35,973 nucleotides of DNA from Lysobacterales bacterium. GTDB taxonomy: Bacteria > Pseudomonadota > Gammaproteobacteria > Xanthomonadales > Marinicellaceae. The translations under genes were made by a program, and so were the position numbers. The DNA lies in contig JAGRJR010000026.1 in the NCBI GenBank assembly GCA_020442635.1, positions 3,765 to 39,737 of the forward strand, in the 5' to 3' direction. The notes beneath the pieces were generated by a model that was given only the letters and a program-made list of their open reading frames with translations, made no database searches and was not told the DNA's origin. Of this stretch, positions 26,000-35,717 are shown piece after piece; position 1 is the first letter of the stretch, and every line of letters starts with the position of its first letter.

Positions 26000-26786
26000 A
26001 CAAAGAATCATCACCGCCTTATTATTAGCACCCATTTTACTCACCATTGTGATTGTCGGTGGTCATCAATGGTTTGCCTTCTTGATTTTGGTTATTCAAT
26101 CAGCAGCAACTTATGAATGGCTTAAAATCAATCAATTAAAAACAACCTTGGCCATCATCAATGGTCTGCTCATTTCTCTGTTCACCTTATATTTGTTTGA
26201 CCATTTTTCTTTACCTGTCGGTCAGTGGATATGGCTTTATGTGGTCATTTGGTTGTTAGCGGTAATAGGGTTGATGAATCACCGTTGGGGTTATCAAAAC
26301 ACCAGTGTTCAATTGGTGGTGAAATCGGTGATTGGTGTGTTAGCCATCATGTTATTCGCACTTAGCATGAATCAACTGTATGCGGTTGAGTCAGGAAGGT
26401 GGTGGACACTGGTTTTGTTTTTCTTGATTTGGGTAGCTGACATTGGCGCCTATGTCAGTGGTAAAACCATGGGTAAACATAAATTGGCAATCAACATCAG
26501 TCCAGGAAAAACCTGGGAAGGGGTGTTAGGCGCACAAGTGTTAGTTGCAGTATATGCCGTAGTTATCACTCGCTTGTTAGACATCGACATCAGCAAAGCT
26601 TTGTTGATGATGGTTCCTATTGCTTTGTTTTCGGTTGTTGGAGATTTGGCTGCCAGTTTGGGAAAAAGGCAGGCACAAGTCAAGGACAGCTCGAATTTAT
26701 TACCTGGACATGGTGGTTTTATTGACCGTTTTGACAGTCTGATAGCAGCAGCGCCTTTGTATTATTTTTTGCTTGAAAAGCTATGA
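25992..26786 (+). CDS. cdsA: Phosphatidate cytidylyltransferase
   Basis: 264 residues with about seven to eight membrane helices. It makes CDP-diacylglycerol from CTP and phosphatidate, the branch point for phospholipids. The C-terminal signature SLGKRQAQVKDSSNLLPGHGGFIDRFDSL is complete; GKTMGKHKLAINISPGKTWEG is also diagnostic. It overlaps uppS upstream and dxr downstream (four bases). Confidence 0.97.
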   Translation: MLKQRIITALLLAPILLTIVIVGGHQWFAFLILVIQSAATYEWLKINQLKTTLAIINGLLISLFTLYLFDHFSLPVGQWIWLYVVIWLLAVIGLMNHRWGYQNTSVQLVVKSVIGVLAIMLFALSMNQLYAVESGRWWTLVLFFLIWVADIGAYVSGKTMGKHKLAINISPGKTWEGVLGAQVLVAVYAVVITRLLDIDISKALLMMVPIALFSVVGDLAASLGKRQAQVKDSSNLLPGHGGFIDRFDSLIAAAPLYYFLLEKL

Positions 26787-27958
26787 AAACCGTTTCGGTA
26801 TTGGGTGCCACCGGTTCAATAGGTGAATCCACGCTGGCAATTATTCGAAAACACCCCAGCCGATTCAGGGTGCACAGCCTGTCTGCCCATAAAAATACTG
26901 AGAAAACAATTGCGCTGGCAAAAGAGTTTGAACCTACTGTTGTTACAGTTACTGACCCAGACAGTTATCAACAAGTCAAAGCAGCTTTGAGTTCAAGTAA
27001 CACAGAGGTTTTGTTCGGGGCTGAGGCGCTTGAACATATTGTCACCGAGTCTGCCGTGGATCTAGTGGTAGCCGGGATTGTTGGTAATGCGGGGATGCCA
27101 TCAGTTCTGGCTGCAGTTAAAGCCGGTAAAACATTATTATTAGCGAATAAAGAATCAATTGTAGCAGCAGGTGAATTGGTGATGGCCGAAGCAGCAAGCA
27201 CAGCCGCCAAAATCATTCCCTTAGACAGTGAGCACAATGCCATTTATCAATGTTTAGGTGGTAATTATGAGGTGGGTGAGCGACCTGCTCATGTCAGGAA
27301 CATCACTTTGACAGCATCTGGTGGTCCTTTTTGGCAAACTCCTTCAGAATCATTCATTCACATTACGCCAGCAGAGGCAGTGGCTCACCCCAAATGGAAT
27401 ATGGGTGCCAAAATATCGGTGGATTCAGCCACATTGATGAATAAGGGTTTGGAGGTTATTGAGGCTCACTGGCTGTTCAATATGCCTAACGAAGACATCA
27501 ATGTGATGGTGCATCCACAAAGTATCATTCATTCGCTGGTTCATTTTATTGATGGTTCAGTATTGGCTCAACTGGGTATGCCAGATATGCAAATACCGAT
27601 TTCTTACGGATTGGGACTGGGTGAAAGAATCAGTAATGGTGCAGATTTTTTAGATTTGTTAGCTGCTGGTGAGTTGAATTTTGTCGAACCTGATACCAAT
27701 AAGTTTAGGTGTTTGTCATTGGCACGTGATGCCATTAAAATAGGTGGCACAGCGCCTGCAGTTTTGAATGCTGCCAATGAAGTCACTGTAGCCGCTTTTT
27801 TGCAACATAAAATTCGTTTCGACCAAATCGCCACATTCAATGATAAAATGTTGAATCAAGTGAGCATCCAAACCGTTGAATCCATGCAACAATTGATTGA
27901 TTTGGATCAAGAAGTTCGCAACTTAACCACTGAAATGATTGAAAAACAACAGCAATAA
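26783..27958 (+). CDS. dxr: 1-deoxy-D-xylulose 5-phosphate reductoisomerase
   Basis: 391 residues. It is the second enzyme of the MEP isoprenoid pathway, converting DXP to MEP with NADPH and a divalent metal. Motifs: the NADPH site VSVLGATGSIGESTL, LLLANKESIVAAGEL, the metal/substrate site IPLDSEHNAIYQCL, LTASGGPFW, HPKWNMGAKISVDSATLMNKGLEVIEAHWLF, and VHPQSIIHSLV. It feeds uppS two genes upstream. It overlaps cdsA by four bases. Confidence 0.98.
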   Translation: MKTVSVLGATGSIGESTLAIIRKHPSRFRVHSLSAHKNTEKTIALAKEFEPTVVTVTDPDSYQQVKAALSSSNTEVLFGAEALEHIVTESAVDLVVAGIVGNAGMPSVLAAVKAGKTLLLANKESIVAAGELVMAEAASTAAKIIPLDSEHNAIYQCLGGNYEVGERPAHVRNITLTASGGPFWQTPSESFIHITPAEAVAHPKWNMGAKISVDSATLMNKGLEVIEAHWLFNMPNEDINVMVHPQSIIHSLVHFIDGSVLAQLGMPDMQIPISYGLGLGERISNGADFLDLLAAGELNFVEPDTNKFRCLSLARDAIKIGGTAPAVLNAANEVTVAAFLQHKIRFDQIATFNDKMLNQVSIQTVESMQQLIDLDQEVRNLTTEMIEKQQQ

Positions 27959-27960
27959 TT

Positions 27961-29325
27961 ATGAGTATTTTATCCAGTATATTTTGGTTGATTGTGACAT
28001 TGGGTGTTTTGGTCACTTTTCATGAATTGGGCCATTTTTGGGTGGCGCGTTTGTTTAAAGTCAAAGTACTGCGTTTTTGTGTAGGGTTTGGCAAACCTAT
28101 TTGGTCAAGATATGACAAACATGGTACTGAGATTGCCATAGCGCCATTTCCTTTAGGTGGATATGTCAAGTTGCTTGATATTCGAGATTGTGATGTACAA
28201 CCTGAACAGTACCACCAAACTTACAACCACAAGTCGTTCTGGCAAAAGTTTTTAATCATGTTCGCAGGTCCAGCATTTAATTTTATTCTGGCCTTTTTGC
28301 TTTATTGGATGATGTTTGTGGTGGGCAAAAATGACATTCGACCAACATTGGCTGAACCTACCCAATTGATGCAACAAGCTGGATTTCAGGAAAAAGACCA
28401 GATCAAAGCCATTGACGGTGAAGAAATACGCACCTGGTCAGATGTGTCGTTACATTTGATTACCGCAGGGATCGATCGACGAGACATACAGGTTGAAGTG
28501 GAGACAGTCTCGGCCGTACGCATCAATCGTACTTTGCCATTATCAGCAGTTCCCGATGATGTGGCAGAAGAAGATTTACTTGAATACATTGGCTTAAAAG
28601 TTTATCAAATACCAGTGTCGGCAGTGATGGGTGAATTGAATCCGGAATTTCCAGCTGCTCAGGCAGGTTTGAAAACGGGCGATCTCATTGAAGCCATCAA
28701 TAACAAACAGGTAGATGATTGGAATGCAGTGATAGAGGAAATCGCTCAAATTAAAAAAGGCCCTATCAAACTGAGCGTGATCCGTAAAGAGGAACCGATG
28801 ATTATTGTGGTGCCTGATCTGATTCAGGATCCTGATAACAGTAACCGAAAAGTTTTGGGTATCAGTCCAGTACAGCCAGACCAAGCCGATGTCGACTATA
28901 TGCGAGGCTTGTTTTTTACCTTGTCCTATGGCCCGATTGAGTCGGTACCACAGGCCTTCAAGCAAATAGGTAAAATAACCAGTAAATCCTTGGAAATGAT
29001 GTGGAAGTTGGTGACCGGCAAGGCATCACTGAAAAATTTATCAGGACCCATTACCATTGCCCAGGTTGCTAATGATTCTGCCGAGCGTGGTTTTTCCTGG
29101 TATTTATCATTTTTGGCCTTGGTTAGTTTAAGTTTGGGTATAATTAACCTTTTGCCCATCCCCATGCTGGATGGGGGGCAAATGCTGTTTTTGATTTTTG
29201 AAAAGGTGAAGGGATCGCCTTTGAGTGAACAATTTGAACTAAAGGCTCAAATGATAGGAATGTTTCTATTAATTTCTTTGATGTCTTTAGCTTTTTATAA
29301 CGACATTTTAAGGTCAGTGTCTTAA
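27961..29325 (+). CDS. rseP: Site-2 intramembrane zinc metalloprotease RseP
   Basis: 454 residues. The first membrane helix contains the zinc motif HELGH (His 21, Glu 22, His 25); GFGKPIWSR and APFPLGGYVKLLD follow, then two PDZ domains (about 125-195 and 205-290), and the third zinc ligand in NLLPIPMLDGG near the C-terminus. It cleaves the anti-sigma factor RseA after DegS to release sigma E, and clears signal-peptide remnants. It lies two bases after dxr and upstream of bamA, in the conserved order. Confidence 0.97.
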   Translation: MSILSSIFWLIVTLGVLVTFHELGHFWVARLFKVKVLRFCVGFGKPIWSRYDKHGTEIAIAPFPLGGYVKLLDIRDCDVQPEQYHQTYNHKSFWQKFLIMFAGPAFNFILAFLLYWMMFVVGKNDIRPTLAEPTQLMQQAGFQEKDQIKAIDGEEIRTWSDVSLHLITAGIDRRDIQVEVETVSAVRINRTLPLSAVPDDVAEEDLLEYIGLKVYQIPVSAVMGELNPEFPAAQAGLKTGDLIEAINNKQVDDWNAVIEEIAQIKKGPIKLSVIRKEEPMIIVVPDLIQDPDNSNRKVLGISPVQPDQADVDYMRGLFFTLSYGPIESVPQAFKQIGKITSKSLEMMWKLVTGKASLKNLSGPITIAQVANDSAERGFSWYLSFLALVSLSLGIINLLPIPMLDGGQMLFLIFEKVKGSPLSEQFELKAQMIGMFLLISLMSLAFYNDILRSVS

Positions 29326-29353
29326 AATACAAAAAAAAATAATAACATACCAT

Positions 29354-31825
29354 ATGCGAAATCTAATCTTACTTTTGCTGCTGTTGGCGTTCAACGTCAG
29401 TGCATTTGATCCTTTTACTGTGAGCGACATCAGAATACTTGGTGCCGATCGTATTTCACATGGAACCATTTTTTCATATTTGCCCATTGAACGCGGTGAT
29501 GTTATTGACCCGCAAGGCATCAGAACAGCGATTCAAAGTGTCTTTTCAACCGGTTATTTTCATGACGTGAAAATGCGACGTGATGGTGATGTGCTGATAG
29601 TTGAAGTTGATGAGCGTCCTGCAATTGCTACCATCAGGATTGACGGAAATAAAAGTATCAAAACCGAAGAATTGATGCAAGGTTTGAATAGTATAGGACT
29701 CTCCGAAGGCGAGGTTTTCAATCGACTGGAGCTGGATCGGGTTAAAAATGAATTGGTGAATCAATTCTTTTCAAGAGGTAAATACAATGTTGAAATCGAC
29801 ACCAATGTTCAGGAATTGGACCGTAATAGGGTACTGGTCAATATCAATATTGATGAGGGCAAGTCTGCCAAAATCAAACACATCAAGATCGTTGGTAATA
29901 CGGTGTTTACGGATGAAGAGTTGATAGATGCATTCGAATCAGACACCACCAATTGGATGTCGTGGTATTCTCAGGACGACCAGTATTCGAAAGAAAAACT
30001 CAACGGTGATTTGGAAAAATTAAAATCTTATTACATGGATCGTGGTTATGTGAATGCTGAAGTCGAGTCGGTACAGGTAACCATCAGTAATGACAAGAAA
30101 GACATATACATCACAGCAAATATTCAGGAAGGAGATCAGTTCAAATTTGGTAAGCAGGAATTAACGGGTAATCTGATTTTTGACAAAGACATCATGCAAA
30201 GGTATTTAGTTACTAATGAGGGTGATGTGTTTTCACAAAATAAAATCGAAATAACCAACAACACCCTCAAGGCGGTGTTGTCAAATCGTGGTTACGCCTT
30301 TGCCGAAATACAACCTATTAACCAGATCAATGAAGATGAAAAAACGGTTGACGTTACTTACTTTGTGATTCCTGGGAAGAAAGTTTACGTGCGTCGAATC
30401 AATTTTATTGGCAACAACAAAACCAAGGATGAGGTGTTGCGTCGCGAAATGCGACAGTTTGAAGGCGCATGGTTTTCTCAAGCATTGATAGATCGTTCAA
30501 AATTAAGACTACAACAAAAACCTTATTTTGAAGAAGTAGAAATTGAAACGGCTCAAGTGCCGGGCACTGAAGACCAAATTGATGTCAATGTGACCGTCAA
30601 AGAAAGAAATTCCGGACAGTTCACATTTGGCTTGGGTTATTCACAGGTCAGTGGTTTAAACTTCTCAACCAGTGTTTCTTTGCAGAATTTACTCGGGACT
30701 GGTAACACTTTATCGGTGGCGGTTAATACTTCAGATTTCTACAAAAGATTAAATTTGTTGTATGAAAATCCTTACTTTACTGATGATGGTATTTCGTTAG
30801 GTTATACCATGAATTTCACCAACATTGACCAAGGTGATGCCAATATCGCGCAGTATAATTCGACCAATGGTAGTTTAGGTGTTCAAGCCAGTTTCCCTAT
30901 AACAGAGTTTGACCGCATTTATACTAATTTATCGTATGAACGTATTTCATTACGGGCCAATCAAGGTTTAACTGCACAGGCAATCGTGGACGACTTGTTG
31001 GATTTAGGTGGCTATGCGTATTCCTGTTCCAGTATCGTACGACCTGAAGATGACAGTGAACTGCCTGATCTGACCGGCCAGTGTTATACCGATGGTCTGA
31101 TTCCACCTTCGAGTGGCGAAGATGATGAGTTGATTTTTGTGCCGTTCCAATACCGTAAGGCTTTTACATTTTATAAAGCACAAGCAAGATGGGCACGTGA
31201 CAGTCGCAACAGATACTTCAATCCTACCATGGGTGCTTATCATTCAATAGGTTTGGAAGCCTCGCTACCCAGCAGTACGGCTGAGTTTTATAAAATTAAC
31301 TTAAAGGAAAATATTTTGTTCCCATTGACCGATAAATTGACCTTATCATTGCGTGGTGAATTGGGTTACGGTGATGGATATGGTGAAACTTCTGGTTTAC
31401 CATTTTTTGAAAACTTCTTTGCAGGTGGTGTGAGTTCAATAAGGGGATATGATGATAACACCTTAGGTCCGAAGTCGTCAGTACTAGGCGTTCAAGAAGA
31501 TGAGATTGGAATTCCGACCACTTCAAGATCTGGTGATCCGATAGGTGGCGCGTTCAAGGTGGTTGGATCTGCAGAAATTATTTTCCCAACACCATTTGCC
31601 AAAGAAAGCAGTAATGCGGCCAGATTGGCTTGGTTCCTGGATGTGGGTAATGTATTCGATGATTTTGATTCATTTGAAGCACGTGAACTGCGTATGTCAA
31701 CCGGATTTGCCTTAAAGTGGCAAGCACCAGTCGGCCCAATTGTGATTTCTTATGCCTTACCTTTCAATAATGATCGGCTGGATCGCACAGAGCGTTTGCA
31801 ATTTACCTTTGGTAACACCTTCTAA
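29354..31825 (+). CDS. bamA: Outer membrane protein assembly factor BamA
   Basis: 823 residues: signal peptide (about 1-17, ending VSA), five POTRA domains (about 20-420), and a 16-strand barrel. FTVSDIRILGADRISHGTIFSYLP is the typical POTRA1 start. The loop-6 motif IRGYDDNTLGP (Arg about 697) and the C-terminal strand ending FTFGNTF are present. The barrel has an insertion of about 60 residues with two cysteines (near YAYSCSS and GQCYTD), probably a disulfide-held extracellular loop. It is the central insertase for outer-membrane proteins. No clear Shine-Dalgarno sequence precedes the ATG. Confidence 0.97.
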   Translation: MRNLILLLLLLAFNVSAFDPFTVSDIRILGADRISHGTIFSYLPIERGDVIDPQGIRTAIQSVFSTGYFHDVKMRRDGDVLIVEVDERPAIATIRIDGNKSIKTEELMQGLNSIGLSEGEVFNRLELDRVKNELVNQFFSRGKYNVEIDTNVQELDRNRVLVNINIDEGKSAKIKHIKIVGNTVFTDEELIDAFESDTTNWMSWYSQDDQYSKEKLNGDLEKLKSYYMDRGYVNAEVESVQVTISNDKKDIYITANIQEGDQFKFGKQELTGNLIFDKDIMQRYLVTNEGDVFSQNKIEITNNTLKAVLSNRGYAFAEIQPINQINEDEKTVDVTYFVIPGKKVYVRRINFIGNNKTKDEVLRREMRQFEGAWFSQALIDRSKLRLQQKPYFEEVEIETAQVPGTEDQIDVNVTVKERNSGQFTFGLGYSQVSGLNFSTSVSLQNLLGTGNTLSVAVNTSDFYKRLNLLYENPYFTDDGISLGYTMNFTNIDQGDANIAQYNSTNGSLGVQASFPITEFDRIYTNLSYERISLRANQGLTAQAIVDDLLDLGGYAYSCSSIVRPEDDSELPDLTGQCYTDGLIPPSSGEDDELIFVPFQYRKAFTFYKAQARWARDSRNRYFNPTMGAYHSIGLEASLPSSTAEFYKINLKENILFPLTDKLTLSLRGELGYGDGYGETSGLPFFENFFAGGVSSIRGYDDNTLGPKSSVLGVQEDEIGIPTTSRSGDPIGGAFKVVGSAEIIFPTPFAKESSNAARLAWFLDVGNVFDDFDSFEARELRMSTGFALKWQAPVGPIVISYALPFNNDRLDRTERLQFTFGNTF

Positions 31826-31827
31826 TC

Positions 31828-32343
31828 ATGTTCCAAAGAGCCAGAAAATTCCTTTCACTGACCTTGCTCATGGTAGCGGGTCAATTGAGCGCGGAAGGGA
31901 AAATTGGCTATGTGGACATGAATACACTTATTAATAATTCTCCGCAAATCCTGGATGCCAACAGGACTTTGACTGAAGAATTTGAAGAGCAAAACAATAA
32001 AATTTCGCAACAGGAGGCTGATCTTAAACTGCTTGAAGACAGCATCAGCAAGGAAGGTAATTTTATGACACCGGATAAATTGGCTGAATTGCAGGAGCGG
32101 GCTCGAATTCTGGATCGCCAGGTCAGACGTGCCAAGGAAGATTTAAAAGATGCCATCACCATCAGGAATTCTCAGTTGGTTGATGAAGTACAGAATCAAA
32201 TTAGAAATGTTGTTGCCAGGTATGCAGAGGATAATGGCTATGATGCCATTTTGATCAATGCCATTTTGTACGCCAATGCCAAAATAGATATCACTGATGA
32301 GATATTGCAACAACTCAGAGCCGATTATTCAATTAACCAATAA
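31828..32343 (+). CDS. skp: Periplasmic chaperone Skp/OmpH
   Basis: 171 residues: signal peptide (about 1-22, ending LSA), then GKIGYVDMNTLINNSPQ, the usual mature start, followed by long charged coiled-coil helices (about 45-125) and a final strand segment GYDAILINAILYANAKIDITDEILQQL. Skp trimers carry unfolded outer-membrane proteins to BamA. The gene starts two bases after bamA. Confidence 0.94.
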   Translation: MFQRARKFLSLTLLMVAGQLSAEGKIGYVDMNTLINNSPQILDANRTLTEEFEEQNNKISQQEADLKLLEDSISKEGNFMTPDKLAELQERARILDRQVRRAKEDLKDAITIRNSQLVDEVQNQIRNVVARYAEDNGYDAILINAILYANAKIDITDEILQQLRADYSINQ

Positions 32344-32352
32344 GGACAGCTG

Positions 32353-33366
32353 ATGATTCGTTTAGCTGACTTGGCCGCAACACAGCAATTGTCTTTCAAA
32401 GGTGATGGTGATTTGTTGATAGAGTCGGTGGCCACTTTGGAAAATGCCAAGAGCAATCAAATCAGTTTTCTGGCCAACCCTGCTTACAAAAAGTATTTAT
32501 CAAACACCGATGCTGGTGTGGTCATACTGACCGAAGAATTAGCTAAGGAATTCCAGGGTAATGCCTTGATTTCTCACAACCCTTATGTCACCTTTGCTTA
32601 TATTGCACAGCATTTTGCAGCACAGCATAAGCCGGAACCGAAAATACATGCCACAGCAGTGATTGCTGAATCAGCACAAGTGGCTGAAAATGTGAGCATA
32701 GGTGCCTATAGCGTGATAGGTCCAAATACTCAAATTAAGCCTGGCACAGTGATTGAAAACCATGTGTCCATTGGAGCAGATGTCACCATTGGCGCTGACT
32801 GTTTCATCAAATCTGGGGTAAAAATCGAATCAGGCTGTGAGCTTGGTGATCGGGTGATTTTACATCCAGGAGCGGTGATCGGAGCCGATGGTTTTGGGCT
32901 TGCTAGGGACAAACACAAGTGGGTTAAAATCCCTCAAACTGGTGTGGTTATTCTGGGCGATGATTCTGAAGTGGGTGCCAATACCACCATTGATTGTGGT
33001 GCCATAGAAAATACCATTATTGGCAATGATGTCAAATTGGATAACCAGATTCAAATCGGACATAATGTGGTGATTGGTGATCATACGGTGATAGCCGGGT
33101 GTACGGCAGTGGCTGGCTCGGCAAAAATTGGAGCCAATTGTCTGATAGGTGGTGGAGTCGGTATTGTTGGCCACATAGAAATTTGTGATGGTGTAACTGT
33201 ACAAGCCATGGCTCTGGTGACTCATTCAATCAATGAACCGGGTTCATACAGTTCAGTTCCACCACTACAACCGACCAAACAATGGCGTAAAAACGCTGTA
33301 AGAACCAGACAGCTGGATCAAATGGCTCGGAAAATAAATCAATTGGAGAAAAAACTAAATGACTGA
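32353..33366 (+). CDS. lpxD: UDP-3-O-(3-hydroxyacyl)glucosamine N-acyltransferase
   Basis: 337 residues. An N-terminal uridine-binding domain (1-100; ISFLANPAYKKYL) is followed by left-handed beta-helix hexapeptide repeats and a C-terminal helix. IHATAVIAESAQVAENVSIGAYSVIG, ADGFGLARDKHKWVKIPQ, and NTTIDCGAIENTIIGNDVKLDNQIQIGHNV (catalytic His region) are clear. It N-acylates the lipid A precursor. It ends with an eight-base overlap into fabZ. Confidence 0.97.
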   Translation: MIRLADLAATQQLSFKGDGDLLIESVATLENAKSNQISFLANPAYKKYLSNTDAGVVILTEELAKEFQGNALISHNPYVTFAYIAQHFAAQHKPEPKIHATAVIAESAQVAENVSIGAYSVIGPNTQIKPGTVIENHVSIGADVTIGADCFIKSGVKIESGCELGDRVILHPGAVIGADGFGLARDKHKWVKIPQTGVVILGDDSEVGANTTIDCGAIENTIIGNDVKLDNQIQIGHNVVIGDHTVIAGCTAVAGSAKIGANCLIGGGVGIVGHIEICDGVTVQAMALVTHSINEPGSYSSVPPLQPTKQWRKNAVRTRQLDQMARKINQLEKKLND

Positions 33367-33811
33367 TCAAAGTAAACAGGTTGGAGTTGAACAAATCATG
33401 GACCTGATTCCACATCGTTACCCTTTTTTGCTGGTAGATAAAGTGTTAGATTATGCGCCTGGTGAATGGATTAAAGCGGTCAAAAATGTCAGCTTCAATG
33501 AACCTCAATTCCAAGGCCATTTCCCCGGACATCCAGTGATGCCAGGCGTGATGATTATTGAAGCCATGGCGCAGGCAGCTGGTGTGCTCACTCAATTATC
33601 CAGAGCAGGTCAAGCCAATGATGCCTTGTTTTATTTAGTCAAAGTGGACAACGCCAAATTTACCCAAATTGTTGTGCCAGGTGATCAATTGGTTTTTGAA
33701 TGTGAGATTAAAAAAGTCATCAAAAATATGACATTGTACCAAGGAAAAGCCACCGTAGATGGGAAGGTGGTGGCCAAAGCAGAACTGTTGTGTGCAGAGA
33801 AAAGCAAATGA
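33359..33811 (+). CDS. fabZ: 3-hydroxyacyl-ACP dehydratase FabZ
   Basis: 150 residues, hot-dog fold. It dehydrates 3-hydroxyacyl-ACP in fatty acid elongation and competes with LpxA/LpxD for substrate. Motifs: IMDLIPHRYPFLLVDKV and the catalytic-helix segment GHFPGHPVMPGVMIIEAMAQAAG (His and Glu present). It overlaps lpxD by eight bases and lpxA by four. Confidence 0.97.
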   Translation: MTDQSKQVGVEQIMDLIPHRYPFLLVDKVLDYAPGEWIKAVKNVSFNEPQFQGHFPGHPVMPGVMIIEAMAQAAGVLTQLSRAGQANDALFYLVKVDNAKFTQIVVPGDQLVFECEIKKVIKNMTLYQGKATVDGKVVAKAELLCAEKSK

Positions 33812-34578
33812 TTCATCCCAGTGCCATCATAGATCCTACTGCGAAAATTGGTGACAATGTCAAAATTGGACCCTATTGCATCATTGAGGCCAATACCGAA
33901 ATTGGTGATAACTGTGAATTGAAATCACATGTGGTGGTGGCAAACCATACCCGCATGGGGAAAGGCAATAAAATTTATCCTTTCGCCTCGATTGGCGAGG
34001 ATCCACAAGATAAAAAGTTTGCAGATGAAGCCACACAATTGGTTATCGGTGACAACAACACCATTCGCGAGTATGTCACCATCAATCGGGGCACGGTTGA
34101 TGATGAAGGTGTCACTCGGGTAGGCAACGACAATTGGATCATGGCCTATGTCCATATTGCTCATGATTGTGTGTTAGGTAATCATACCATTCTGGCCAAT
34201 TGCAGTTCATTGGCTGGTCATGTACATGTTGATGATTATGCCATATTAGGTGGCTTTTCAAAAATCCATCAGTTTTGTCGCGTGGGTGCTCATGCTTTTT
34301 CGGCGATGGATACAGGTTTTCAAAAAGACCTGCCACCTTTCGTGATGGCACAAGGTAATCCAGCCAAACCCAGAGCGATCAACTTTGAAGGGCTTAAGCG
34401 ACGTGGTTTTTCCAAAGAGCGGATTGGAGCCATCAAAAAAGCTTATCGCCTGTTGTATAAATCCGATTTGTCACTTGAACTGGCTGTAGAAGAGATGACA
34501 CTGTTGGCATCAGAATCTGACGATGTCAAATTGATGGTCGATTTTATCCAGAAATCATCCCGCAGTATCATTCGCTGA
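33808..34578 (+). CDS. lpxA: UDP-N-acetylglucosamine O-acyltransferase LpxA (predicted short-acyl ruler)
   Basis: 256 residues from ATG 33808 (overlapping the fabZ stop as ATGA; the frame is open further upstream from 33790). Hexapeptide repeats form a left-handed beta-helix. The catalytic His is about residue 119 in AYVHIAHDCVLGN (His125 in E. coli). The acyl-ruler position (Gly173 in E. coli) is Met 167 in HQFCRVGAHAFSAMDTG, as in P. aeruginosa LpxA, which prefers 10-carbon 3-hydroxyacyl chains. NFEGLKRRGFS and the C-terminal helices are normal. It catalyses the first step of lipid A synthesis. It overlaps lpxB by one base. Confidence 0.97.
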   Translation: MIHPSAIIDPTAKIGDNVKIGPYCIIEANTEIGDNCELKSHVVVANHTRMGKGNKIYPFASIGEDPQDKKFADEATQLVIGDNNTIREYVTINRGTVDDEGVTRVGNDNWIMAYVHIAHDCVLGNHTILANCSSLAGHVHVDDYAILGGFSKIHQFCRVGAHAFSAMDTGFQKDLPPFVMAQGNPAKPRAINFEGLKRRGFSKERIGAIKKAYRLLYKSDLSLELAVEEMTLLASESDDVKLMVDFIQKSSRSIIR

Positions 34579-35717
34579 TGTCTCAGCATGTGTTTAAGAT
34601 GGCTTTGGTAGCTGGTGAAGCTTCCAGCGACCTGATTGGTGCCAACTTAATTAAAGACTTACAAATTTTAGAACCACAATGCGAAGTGATAGCAGTCGGG
34701 GGCAAACAGATAAAAGCAACCGGAGTCAAAGTCATACAGGATAACGAAGTCTTTTCAGTCATGGGTCTGTTTGAAGTACTCAAAGATTTACCTCGCCTTT
34801 TGAAATTGAAAAAACAAATCGTCGCTGATATTGTCGCATTCAACCCTGACGTCTTTATTGGGGTAGATTCCCCTGATTTGAATTTTGCCATTGCCAAAAG
34901 TCTCAAAAAGCACGACATTCCAGTGATGCATTATGTCAGCCCTTCGGTGTGGGCATGGCGACCCAAGCGCATTTATAAAATGCAAAAGTTCATCGATGGT
35001 TTGCTGACCTTATTTCCTTTTGAAGTGCCGATTTATCAAAACACAACAATCAAAGCAAAATTTGTAGGCCATCCTCTGGCCACACAAATTCCAGTCAATA
35101 TTGATAAAGTTGCTGCCAAGCAAGCAATCGGCAAAGTTGATAAAAATATACTGGCGGTATTACCAGGCAGCAGAAATCGTGAAATCAAACAATTGATGCC
35201 GATTTTTTGCCAAACCATTAAACAGCTAGGCTTGAATGACCAATGGTGCATCATGAGCAGCAATGTCAACCCGCATAAAGTGGAACAAGTGCAAAGCATT
35301 GCCGCGGAACATCAGCTTGAGATTCAGATGGTTGATTCTGCCACCCTGCTATTGAAAGCGGCCGATTTTGCATTGTTAGGTTCGGGCACGGTCGCTCTGG
35401 AAGCCATGTTGTGTAAAACGCCCATGGTAGTGGCTTATAAAATTTCTGCCTTGACCTGGTGGGTCGTTAATACTTTTAAAATGATGCAACTGCCGTATTA
35501 CACTTTGCCGAATGTGCTGCACGGTGATTTTTTGGTCCCGGAAGTGATGCAAAAGGATTTAACAGTTGAAAAGCTGACTGTGGCTTGCCAACAAGTGATG
35601 CGACAACCACAAGAGGGCTTATTGGCAAGAATGATTGAGTTACATCAATCGTTATTGCCAGAAAAGAACAATCAGGCGGCCTTGGCGGTTCTGGACTTTC
35701 TGGAGCAAACCTCATGA
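34578..35717 (+). CDS. lpxB: Lipid-A-disaccharide synthase
   Basis: 379 residues, GT19 glycosyltransferase that joins UDP-2,3-diacylglucosamine and lipid X. Motifs: [16 protein letters not shown] at the N-terminus, [53 protein letters not shown], and [23 protein letters not shown]. All family blocks are present. It overlaps rnhB by four bases (ATGA). Confidence 0.97.
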   Translation: MSQHVFKMALVAGEASSDLIGANLIKDLQILEPQCEVIAVGGKQIKATGVKVIQDNEVFSVMGLFEVLKDLPRLLKLKKQIVADIVAFNPDVFIGVDSPDLNFAIAKSLKKHDIPVMHYVSPSVWAWRPKRIYKMQKFIDGLLTLFPFEVPIYQNTTIKAKFVGHPLATQIPVNIDKVAAKQAIGKVDKNILAVLPGSRNREIKQLMPIFCQTIKQLGLNDQWCIMSSNVNPHKVEQVQSIAAEHQLEIQMVDSATLLLKAADFALLGSGTVALEAMLCKTPMVVAYKISALTWWVVNTFKMMQLPYYTLPNVLHGDFLVPEVMQKDLTVEKLTVACQQVMRQPQEGLLARMIELHQSLLPEKNNQAALAVLDFLEQTS

